Positions 57,972 to 64,000 of a stretch of 64,000 nt of DNA are shown one piece after another. Position numbers and translations under genes: made by a program. Source of the stretch: WHSW01 sp963821025 (lineage in GTDB: Bacteria > Actinomycetota > Thermoleophilia > Solirubrobacterales > 70-9). The notes under the pieces were generated by a model. The model was not told the origin of the DNA. It worked only from the letters and a program-made list of their open reading frames with translations, and did no database searches. The stretch's first letter is position 1; every line of letters begins with the position of its first letter. The stretch is taken from positions 1,364,001-1,428,000 of the forward strand of contig CAWGCG010000003.1 of assembly GCA_963821025.1 (NCBI GenBank). The letters run 5' to 3'.

Positions 57972-58751
57972 ATGCTCGAGTTCGACGACCAGACTTCGAG
58001 GCGAATCGAGGCGGCCTACGGATCGCGCGACGTACTCCGCCGCCGCGCGCTCGTCCGCGAAGCGCTGGAGGCGCGGCCGGGCGAACGGATCGCCGACATC
58101 GGCTGCGGGCCGGGCTTCTACGTCGATGAGCTCGCCCGGGAGGTGGGGCCCGAGGGCTCGGTGATCGGCATCGACGCCAGCGAGCCGATGCTGGCGCTCG
58201 CCGCGCAGAGAAACCGCGCCAACCCCCAGGTCGAGTTCGAGCACGGCGACGCGAGTGCGCTGCCTCTCCCCGACGGATCCTGCGACGGCGCGATCAGCGT
58301 CCAGGTGCTCGAGTACGTCGCCGAGCTCGACCTGGCGCTGGCCGAGATTCGGCGGATCCTGCGACCGGGCGGCCGGGTGGTGATCTGGGACGTCGACTGG
58401 CAGACGCTTTCGATCCGCAGCGCCGAGCCCGAGCGCATGCGCCGCGCCCTCGATGCGTGGGACGAGCACCTCGCACACGTCGCCCTGCCGCAGCTCCTGA
58501 GCGGCCGTCTGCGCGCCGCCGGCTTCGAGGACGTCGCCATGGAGGGCCACGCCTTCGCCACCGATCGGGCGTCGACCGAGAGCTACGGCGGTTTCCTGGT
58601 GCCGTTCATCGAGCAGTTCCTGCTCGAGCGCGACATCGTTCCCGAGGACGAGGCGCGCGCCTGGGCGAGCGAGCAGCGCGAGCTCGACCGGCGTGGCGAG
58701 TTCTACTTCGCCGTCACCCAGTTCTGCTTTCGGGCCGGCCGGCCGAGCTGA
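57972..58751 (+). CDS. SAM-dependent class I methyltransferase
   Basis: A 259-residue Rossmann methyltransferase: motif I IADIGCGPGFY (about 40-50), motif II VIGIDASEPML, motif III DGAISVQVLEYV and IRRILRPGGRVVIWD. The C-terminal extension (about 180-259) resembles UbiE/arsenite-like small-molecule methyltransferases. Begins 7 bases after the VOC gene, probably same operon. Substrate unknown. Confidence 0.88.
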   Translation: MLEFDDQTSRRIEAAYGSRDVLRRRALVREALEARPGERIADIGCGPGFYVDELAREVGPEGSVIGIDASEPMLALAAQRNRANPQVEFEHGDASALPLPDGSCDGAISVQVLEYVAELDLALAEIRRILRPGGRVVIWDVDWQTLSIRSAEPERMRRALDAWDEHLAHVALPQLLSGRLRAAGFEDVAMEGHAFATDRASTESYGGFLVPFIEQFLLERDIVPEDEARAWASEQRELDRRGEFYFAVTQFCFRAGRPS

Positions 58752-58786
58752 CCGGCCGCCCGCCGCGAGCGCCCAGCTAGGCTCGG

Positions 58787-59365
58787 ATGATCGGCAAGCT
58801 CTTCGATCGCATCGACGACCATCTGCGCGCCTGGATCGCCCGCCAGGCGCTGTTCTTCGTCGCCACGGCACCGCTCGACCGCGACGGCCACGTCAACCTC
58901 TCGCCGAAGGGCCCGATCGACAGCCTGCGGGTGCTCGACGACCACAGCGTGGCCTACCTCGACATCGTCGGCTCCGGCGCCGAGACGATCGCCCATCTGC
59001 GCGAGAACGGGCGCATCGTGATCATGCTCTGCGCCTTCTCGGGCCCGCCGCGGATCCTGCGCCTACACGGCCGCGGCGAGGTCCTGACGCCGGCCGACGG
59101 CCGCTTCGCTGAGCTCCTCGGCCGCTTTGAGTTCGCCGAGCCGCAGGCGCCGGAGGCAAGGCGTTCGATCATCGTCGTCGAGGTCGAGCGGATCGCCGAC
59201 TCGTGCGGTTACGGGGTACCGCTGATGTCGCACGAGGGCGAGCGCGAGCACGCCGACAAGTGGGCGGCGAAGAAGCTGCGAGTCGGTGGCCCGGAGGCGC
59301 TCGTCGATTACCAGCGTCAGAAGAACGCCGTCAGCCTCGACGGGCTGCCCGCAGTCGAGGCCTGA
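58787..59365 (+). CDS. Pyridoxamine 5'-phosphate oxidase-like flavin-binding protein
   Basis: A 192-residue split-barrel protein: FFVATAPLDRDGHVNLSPKG (about 22-41), SVAYLDIVGSGAETIAHLRE, GRIVIMLCAFSGPPRILRLH and GRGEVL. This is the PNPOx-like fold binding FMN, F420 or haem. The C-terminus has CGYGVPLMSHEGEREHADKW. It follows the methyltransferase gene by 35 bases. Likely an FMN/F420-dependent reductase; substrate unknown. Confidence 0.85.
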   Translation: MIGKLFDRIDDHLRAWIARQALFFVATAPLDRDGHVNLSPKGPIDSLRVLDDHSVAYLDIVGSGAETIAHLRENGRIVIMLCAFSGPPRILRLHGRGEVLTPADGRFAELLGRFEFAEPQAPEARRSIIVVEVERIADSCGYGVPLMSHEGEREHADKWAAKKLRVGGPEALVDYQRQKNAVSLDGLPAVEA

Positions 59366-59369
59366 GCGC

Positions 59370-59819
59370 TCAGAGCTCGAGCTCGTACTCGAGCAGGGTC
59401 TCGGCCTTGGCGCCGACCCGGTCGTAGACCGTATGGGCGCGCTTGTTGTCGGGCATCGTGAACCAGCTGATCGCGCCCGCCCCGTGGCGGCGAGCGACCT
59501 CGCCGACCGCCTCGATCAGCGCGTCGGCGTGGCCGGCTCCGCGGGCGGACTCGGCGACGAAGAGGTCGTCCATGACCACCGTTCGCTCGCCGCGCAGGCT
59601 CGACCACTTCCACTGGTTGAGCGCGAAGCCGACGACGGCGCCCGACTCGTCGGTGGCGACGAGCAGGAAGGCGCGGTCCTCGGGTGCGGCGATCACGTCG
59701 ACCGCCATCGCCTCGAGCTCCTCGTCGGTCGGGTTCGACTCATAGAAGTCGACGTAGCCGCGAAGCAGCGGCAACAGCGCCTCGAGATCGGCCTCGGTCG
59801 CTTCGCGGATCGCCATCAC
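59370..59819 (-). CDS. GNAT-family N-acetyltransferase
   Basis: 149 residues: MAIREATEADLEALLPLLRG opening, the acetyl-CoA motif DDLFVAESARGAGHADALIE (V-x-x-x-x-R-G-x-G-x-A/G type, about 81-100) and WFTMPDNKRAHTVYDRVGAK (motif B). Closest in style to spermidine/aminoglycoside-type GNATs. Overlaps the PRC-barrel gene start region by 4 bases and is probably co-transcribed with it and the MarR gene. Confidence 0.88.
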   Translation of the reverse strand: MMAIREATEADLEALLPLLRGYVDFYESNPTDEELEAMAVDVIAAPEDRAFLLVATDESGAVVGFALNQWKWSSLRGERTVVMDDLFVAESARGAGHADALIEAVGEVARRHGAGAISWFTMPDNKRAHTVYDRVGAKAETLLEYELEL

Positions 59820-60082
59820 CCGGCCTCGGGCAGCGACTCGACCGCGGCGGCGTCGATGCCGAGCAGGACGCCGCGCTCGTAGATCTCCTCGACCCGGTCG
59901 GCGGCGACGTAGCGGTGGCCACCGGGAAGCAGGCTGCGGTCGATCACCAGGCCGTCGAAGATGTCCTTCTCGGTGTCGGCGCGGACCTCGGTCACATGGC
60001 CGACCCGCTCCCCGTCGCTCGAATAGACGTCGGTCCCGCGCTCGAGCACGATGTAGGAGGCGGGCGAGCCGAGGTTGTCCAT
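59816..60082 (-). CDS. PRC-barrel-like domain protein
   Basis: 88 residues, one PRC-barrel: YIVLERGTDVYSSDGERVGH, VTEVRADTEKDIFDGLVIDR and RYVAADRVEEIYERGVLL. These beta-barrels occur in RimM, photosynthetic reaction centres and stress proteins and mediate protein contacts. It lies between MarR (upstream) and GNAT (downstream, ATGA overlap). Role unknown. Confidence 0.8.
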   Translation of the reverse strand: MDNLGSPASYIVLERGTDVYSSDGERVGHVTEVRADTEKDIFDGLVIDRSLLPGGHRYVAADRVEEIYERGVLLGIDAAAVESLPEAG

Positions 60083-60091
60083 CGCCTCAGC

Positions 60092-60523
60092 CTATTGGCC
60101 GAGTGCCTTGGCGAAGATGTCGCGCAGCCGGCGCGCATCGGCGTCGGAGAGGCCGGCGAGCTCGGCCGGGGGCTCGGAGCGACGGCGAACCAGTTCGTCG
60201 TGGATCTTGCGCCCGGCCTCGGTCAGCGCGACCATCTTGATCCGCCGATCGCCGGCCGCGGCCCGGCGCTCGACCAGGCCGCGCTCGGTGAGCCGGTCGA
60301 CGATCCCGGTGATGTTCGAGTTGTCGCAATGCATCTGCTGGGCGAGCTCGCCCATCGGCCGCGGCTCCGCCAGCAGCCCGAGGACCATCTGCTGCGGCGG
60401 CATCAGGTCGAACTCGCGCCAGAGCTCGAGCATCCGCGGCCTTCCCTTGACGAAGAAGAACTCGAGCATCAGGCTCCATGCTTCGCGAGCGAGCGGACTG
60501 GCGCTTGGCGACTCGACGGTCAT
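60092..60523 (-). CDS. MarR-family transcriptional regulator
   Basis: 143 residues of winged HTH: PPQQMVLGLLAEPRPMGELA, QQMHCDNSNITGIVDRLTER (recognition helix) and GLVERRAAAGDRRIKMVALT (wing with D-R-R). Divergent from a DrrA-type ABC exporter operon with a shared interval containing a palindrome at 60554-60570, so it very probably represses that exporter and its own operon until a toxic ligand binds. Confidence 0.92.
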   Translation of the reverse strand: MTVESPSASPLAREAWSLMLEFFFVKGRPRMLELWREFDLMPPQQMVLGLLAEPRPMGELAQQMHCDNSNITGIVDRLTERGLVERRAAAGDRRIKMVALTEAGRKIHDELVRRRSEPPAELAGLSDADARRLRDIFAKALGQ

Positions 60524-60553
60524 TGGAGGACGATGATACTCTAGCTCCTAGAC

Positions 60554-60570
60554 AGTTGAAGTAGTCAACT
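60554..60570. promoter_or_regulatory. Putative MarR operator
   Basis: AGTTGA-AGTAG-TCAACT, a perfect 6-bp inverted repeat with a 5-base spacer, in the 60-base interval between the divergent MarR and ABC exporter genes. Both size and position fit a MarR dimer site. Confidence 0.6.
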
Positions 60571-60583
60571 ATTGGAGTGCAGG

Positions 60584-61582
60584 ATGACGCACGACAACGG
60601 GATCGAGGTCGAGGGCCTGGTCCGCGAGTTCAAGAAGGGCCCGCGAGCGGTCGACGGGATCGACCTCGAGGTCGCTCCGGGCGAGATCTATGGCTTCCTT
60701 GGCCCCAACGGCGCCGGTAAGTCGACCACCGTGCACATGCTCACCACCCTGCTTCCGCCGACCGCGGGCACCGCGCGGGTCGCCGGCTACGACATCGTCC
60801 GCGAGGGTCCCGCGGTGCGCGACTCGATCGGTGTCGCCCTCCAGGAGGCGGCGCTCGACCCGTTCTTGACCGCGCGCGAGCACATGCGCCTGCAGGCGGG
60901 GATGCACGGAATCGAAAAGCACGAGGCGGCGCGGCGCGGCGACGAGTTGATCGCCCGGGTCGGGCTCGCCGAGGCCGCGGATCGCAAGGTCGGCGGCTAC
61001 TCCGGCGGCATGCGCCGGCGCCTCGACCTGGCGCTGGCGCTGGTCCACGAGCCGCGGCTGCTCTTCCTCGACGAGCCCACGACCGGGCTCGACGTGCAGA
61101 GCCGCACGGCGCTTTGGGACGAAGTCCAGCGGCTCGCCTCCTCGAACGGCGTCACCGTCTTTCTCACCACCCAGTACCTGGAGGAGGCCGACGCGCTCGC
61201 CGACCGTGTGGGGATCATCGACAGCGGCAAGCTCGTCGCCGAGGGCACCCCCGACGCGCTCAAGGCCGAGATCGGACGGCCCTCGGTCGAGGCGATCCCG
61301 ACATCCGACGACGATCGCGAGCGGATGCGAGCGGTCTTCGCGCGCTTCGGCACCGAGGCGCCCGCGGGCCCCGGCGGCGTCGCCGTGCGCCTCGACACCG
61401 GCGCGGGCGAGCTGGCCGACGTGGTCCGCGCGCTCGATGCCGAGGGGATCGAGGTCGTCAACCTGGAAATCCACGCCCCCAGCCTCGACGACGTCTTCCT
61501 GGTCAAGACGGGACGCCGGCTCGAGGGCGCCGGGGACGATCCGGAGCAGCCGACGGGCGAGCGCGAGGCGGTCTCGGCTTGA
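60584..61582 (+). CDS. ABC exporter ATP-binding protein (DrrA-like)
   Basis: 332 residues: Walker A GPNGAGKST (40-48), Q-loop VALQEAALDP, signature YSGGMRRRLDLALALV, Walker B LLFLDEPTTG, and the DrrA-type C-terminal DUF4162 domain (about 240-315). Powers drug or lipid export with the two permeases downstream (4-base overlaps). ATG 60584 preferred, with GGAG nine bases before; TTG 60572 is the alternative. Regulated by the divergent MarR protein (inferred). Confidence 0.92.
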   Translation: MTHDNGIEVEGLVREFKKGPRAVDGIDLEVAPGEIYGFLGPNGAGKSTTVHMLTTLLPPTAGTARVAGYDIVREGPAVRDSIGVALQEAALDPFLTAREHMRLQAGMHGIEKHEAARRGDELIARVGLAEAADRKVGGYSGGMRRRLDLALALVHEPRLLFLDEPTTGLDVQSRTALWDEVQRLASSNGVTVFLTTQYLEEADALADRVGIIDSGKLVAEGTPDALKAEIGRPSVEAIPTSDDDRERMRAVFARFGTEAPAGPGGVAVRLDTGAGELADVVRALDAEGIEVVNLEIHAPSLDDVFLVKTGRRLEGAGDDPEQPTGEREAVSA

Positions 61583-62406
61583 GCGGCGACGCGGCGGCGA
61601 TCCCTGCCCCGGCGGCGCTCGGCGGCGCCCGCACGGGGGCGCTGAGCCAGGTCGGCTACCTGGCCAGGCGCTCGGTCACGCGGACGGTGCGACAGCCGCT
61701 GATGATCGTCCCCAGCCTGATCTTCCCGCTCTTCCTGCTCGCGGTGAACTCGAGCGGACTCGCCGCGGCGACCTCGCTTCCCGGCTTTCCCACCGACTCC
61801 TACCTGACCTTCGCGCTCGGGCTCACCTTCATGCAGGGGGCCCTGTTCGCGACCATGGGCGCCGGCCAATCGATCGCCTCGGACATCCAGTACGGCTTCT
61901 TCAACCGCCTGCAGCTGACCCCGTTGCGCGCTCCGGCGCTGATCGGCGGCCAGCTCGCAGGGGTCTTCATCCAGGGCGGCGTGCAGGCGGTCACCTACCT
62001 GATCGTCGGGCTCGCCTTCGGCGCCGGGCTCGAGGCGGGCGTTGCGGGCGTGCTCGTGTTGCTGGGCCTGGCGATGCTGGTCGCGGTCGCCTTCGGATCG
62101 ATCGGGCTGACGATCGGGCTGCGAACCGGCAACGGTGAGTCGGTCCAGGGCGCGTTCCCGCTCTTGTTCGTGTTCTTGTTCTTGAGCTCGGGCGCGCTGC
62201 CCCGTGACGTGATCGCCAACGACTGGTTTCAGACGATCGCCACCCTGAACCCGGTCAGCTACATCATCGAGGCGTTTCGAAGCCTCCTGATCAGCGGCTG
62301 GGACGGCGAGGCGCTGGCGCTCGGCTTCGGGGTCACGCTGGCGATCCTCGCCGGCGGGATGTGGGCGGCGTCGGCGGCGCTGAGGACGAGGATGGAGCGC
62401 ACGTGA
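61579..62406 (+). CDS. ABC-2 type permease, first subunit
   Basis: 275 residues with about six hydrophobic helices and the ABC-2 (DrrB/NodJ-like) pattern: QPLMIVPSLIFPLFLLAVNS, the conserved ALIGGQLAGVFIQGGVQAVT and LNPVSYIIEAFRSLL near the C-terminus. TTG start overlapping the ATPase stop (TTGA). Forms the membrane channel with the second permease. Confidence 0.9.
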   Translation: MSGDAAAIPAPAALGGARTGALSQVGYLARRSVTRTVRQPLMIVPSLIFPLFLLAVNSSGLAAATSLPGFPTDSYLTFALGLTFMQGALFATMGAGQSIASDIQYGFFNRLQLTPLRAPALIGGQLAGVFIQGGVQAVTYLIVGLAFGAGLEAGVAGVLVLLGLAMLVAVAFGSIGLTIGLRTGNGESVQGAFPLLFVFLFLSSGALPRDVIANDWFQTIATLNPVSYIIEAFRSLLISGWDGEALALGFGVTLAILAGGMWAASAALRTRMERT

Positions 62407-63182
62407 ACCCGTTCAAGACCCGCTTTGCGATGGCGGCGACGGCGATCGCCTGGCGCCAGCTGCGGGTGATGGTCGCCAAGCCCTCGGTGATCATCCCCTC
62501 ACTGCTGATGCCGCTGTTCTTCTTCACCGCGTTCGCCGGCGGCCTCTCGGCGGTCGATCAGGCGCCCAACTTCGACTACCCGAACTACACCACCTTCCAG
62601 TTCGTCTTCGTGCTCTTGCAGTCGGCGATCTTCGGCGGTGTGTTCACCGGTTTTTCGATCGCCGCGGACTTCGAGACCGGCTTTGCCCGCCGGATGCTGT
62701 TGGCGACCCAGCGGCGCTCGGCGCTGATCGGCGGCTACGCGCTGACCGCGCTGCTGCGCGGGGTGTTGGTGTGGACCGTGGTCACGGTGGTCGCGGTGCT
62801 CTCCGGCGCCGAGATCGACGGCAGCGGGGTCGACCTGGTCGAGATCCTGGTGATCGCGCTGATGCTGAACTTCGCCGCGCTGCTGTTCGCCGCCGGGTTG
62901 GCGATGCGGTTTCGCACCCTGCAGGCGGCGCCGCTGATCCAGCTGCCCGCCTTCCTGATCATCATGACCGCGCCGGTCTACGTGCCGCGCGAGCTGATCG
63001 AGGGCTGGGTGGCGACGGCCGCCGATATCAACCCGATGACCGCGATGCTCGAGGCCGCCCGCAACCTGATCATCGGAGCCCCGGCCGAGACCCTGCTCGC
63101 GCTCGGGGTCGCCGCCGCCCTGATCGCAGTGATGATCAACTGGGCACGGACCGGTCTGCGGCGAGCCGAAGCCGCGGGCTGA
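62403..63182 (+). CDS. ABC-2 type permease, second subunit
   Basis: 259 residues, about six helices: KPSVIIPSLLMPLFFFTAFA, GGVFTGFSIAADFETGFARR and INPMTAMLEAARNLI. A paralogue of the first permease; GTG start overlapping it by 4 bases (GTGA). A heterodimeric exporter is implied. Confidence 0.9.
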   Translation: MNPFKTRFAMAATAIAWRQLRVMVAKPSVIIPSLLMPLFFFTAFAGGLSAVDQAPNFDYPNYTTFQFVFVLLQSAIFGGVFTGFSIAADFETGFARRMLLATQRRSALIGGYALTALLRGVLVWTVVTVVAVLSGAEIDGSGVDLVEILVIALMLNFAALLFAAGLAMRFRTLQAAPLIQLPAFLIIMTAPVYVPRELIEGWVATAADINPMTAMLEAARNLIIGAPAETLLALGVAAALIAVMINWARTGLRRAEAAG

Positions 63183-63195
63183 GCGCTTCAAAGGC

Positions 63196-63242
63196 GCGAG
63201 CGGCCGCAAACCGGCCATATCGGCCGGTTATCTGCCGCTCGC
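63196..63242. terminator. Nested inverted-repeat terminator
   Basis: Outer stem GCGAGCGGC (63196-63204) with GCCGCTCGC (63234-63242) and inner stem AACCGGCC/GGCCGGTT (63209-63216, 63222-63229), between convergent genes. Likely stops both exporter and hydrolase transcripts. Confidence 0.6.
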
Positions 63243-63280
63243 TCGGATGCCGTCCGCGCCGCCGAGCGACTGAACGCCGG

Positions 63281-64000
63281 TCAGCGCCCCGGCGTCAACC
63301 GCCGCAGCGCGTGCCACGACGGTTTCGCGGCTCCGGACTGGGTCCGCAGACCCGAGCTCGCGCACCAGTCGCAGATGCTCGGCCGCGAATCGCGCCAGCT
63401 GAACCAGGCGACCGTGCGCACGTTGAGCCGCCGCCGGCGCTGCTGGAAATAGCGGTAGGCCTGGCTCAGTCGCCGCGCCTGCCCGCGCCTGCCGAGCTCG
63501 AGCGGGTTCGAGCCGCTGGCCGAGCCCCAGCCGATCTCGGTCACCCACAGTCCGGTGCGGCGATCGCCGGCGCGAGCCATCTCGGTCAGGAAGCGCCCGA
63601 ACTGCCGGCGCGTCGCGGCCATCGTCGCGCCGTAGGGGTGTGGGGCGACCCCGTCGAAGTCGCGGCGGGCGCCGCGGCGCCGGTAGAGGTCGCGCAGGTA
63701 CTTGGATCCGGTCACCGCCTCGACCGAGCCGGCCAGCTCGGCCATCCCGCCGAGGACGACGTCGGCGCCGCGATCGCGCGAGCGAATCGCGCTCGCGGCG
63801 GCGTCGAGCAGCTTCGAGTAGCCCTTGACGGTCGGCCGTGGCCCATAGAAGCTGCTCGAGTTCTGCTCGTTCCAGATCTGCCAGGCGCGAATCGGCCGTT
63901 CCGGCACCTCCGGGTGCTCTGCCCAGAACTCTCCACCCCGCCCGTAGCGGTCGACGGCGTCGCCGACGAACTGCCGCCAGGCCGCCCGGGCCGGCCGCGT
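63281..64000 (-). CDS. Glycoside hydrolase-like protein (clan GH-A type), 5' part beyond window
   Basis: At least 240 C-terminal residues. Reading inward from the edge the frame continues as RAAWRQFVGDAVDRYG, then IRAWQIWNEQNSSSFYGP (a NEQ variant of the NEP acid/base motif), HPYGATMAATRRQF, GLWVTEIGWGSASGSN (nucleophile Glu) and CDWCASSGLRTQSGAAKPSW. Same fold class as the hydrolase at 53833-55203. Substrate unknown; the N-terminus and any signal peptide lie outside. Confidence 0.75.
   Translation of the reverse strand, partial: TRPARAAWRQFVGDAVDRYGRGGEFWAEHPEVPERPIRAWQIWNEQNSSSFYGPRPTVKGYSKLLDAAASAIRSRDRGADVVLGGMAELAGSVEAVTGSKYLRDLYRRRGARRDFDGVAPHPYGATMAATRRQFGRFLTEMARAGDRRTGLWVTEIGWGSASGSNPLELGRRGQARRLSQAYRYFQQRRRRLNVRTVAWFSWRDSRPSICDWCASSGLRTQSGAAKPSWHALRRLTPGR

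Noticed and set aside
1..64000. CRISPR arrays, prophage structural genes, toxin-antitoxin pairs or biosynthetic core enzymes
   Set aside because: Looked for on both strands; no regularly spaced repeats, no phage morphogenesis genes and no PKS/NRPS/terpene cores were seen.

Overview
The window is high-GC DNA with dense, short-spaced operons, frequent GTG/TTG starts and 4-base ATGA/GTGA overlaps. Gene content points to a soil actinobacterium, most likely of the Thermoleophilia/Solirubrobacterales type: SnoaL-like proteins beginning MSQENVE, several SigB/F-type sigma factors, DUF1206 and YciF-like proteins, and many GMC, GcvT-like and SDR enzymes. This placement is an inference from family habits. 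No rRNA or marker gene is present to prove it.

Region 1 (1-7.8 kb) is a catabolic block. A selenium-binding protein (methanethiol oxidase family) is transcribed leftward off the edge. Rightward follow a DAO-type flavoenzyme, an ALDH7-family (antiquitin/AmaB-like) semialdehyde dehydrogenase and a fused E1 alpha/beta 2-oxoacid dehydrogenase. A saccharopine-dehydrogenase-family protein converges on them. The ALDH7 call is strong, and the set is consistent with lysine to aminoadipate breakdown. Region 2 (8-9.4 kb) holds a V8/trypsin-like protease without a visible export signal and a small carboxypeptidase-regulatory-like domain protein.

Region 3 (9.5-25.3 kb) is the most coherent system: MetF, a DmdA/GcvT-like methyltransferase, an APC permease, a GMC (choline dehydrogenase-like) oxidoreductase, a betaine-aldehyde-type ALDH, a dimethylglycine/sarcosine dehydrogenase-like FAD-GcvT fusion, both ETF subunits and a membrane Fe-S/CCG protein. 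Together they read as choline, then betaine aldehyde, glycine betaine, dimethylglycine, sarcosine and glycine. Methyl groups would pass to tetrahydrofolate and electrons through ETF to the quinone pool. A cNMP-CBS-DUF294 signalling protein sits in the middle on the other strand.

Region 4 (25.3-48 kb) is an accessory zone of low coding density. It has two SigB/F-type sigma factors (one overlapped by a STAS anti-anti-sigma gene), small HTH proteins, a Lys/Ala/Arg-rich histone-like protein, secreted RTX, beta-helix and LysM proteins, and a PAP2-DUF1206-diacylglycerol kinase operon. It also holds a YciF-like ferritin-fold protein with duplicated C-terminal modules and much debris: SnoaL gene fragments, an SDR pseudogene, two copies of the same decayed IS110 fragment, a tRNA 3'-half remnant and a family of dispersed short hairpin repeats. 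Two promoters match the GTTT-N15/16-GGGTA(T/C) pattern of SigB/F-class sigma factors.

Region 5 (48.3-64 kb) is dense again: initiator tRNA, a Baeyer-Villiger-type monooxygenase/glycosyltransferase/SDR operon, a cold-shock protein with Ppx/GppA, a molybdopterin oxidoreductase operon, and a MarR regulator divergent from a DrrA-type ABC exporter. Two clan GH-A-like glycoside hydrolases are present; the second is cut by the right edge.
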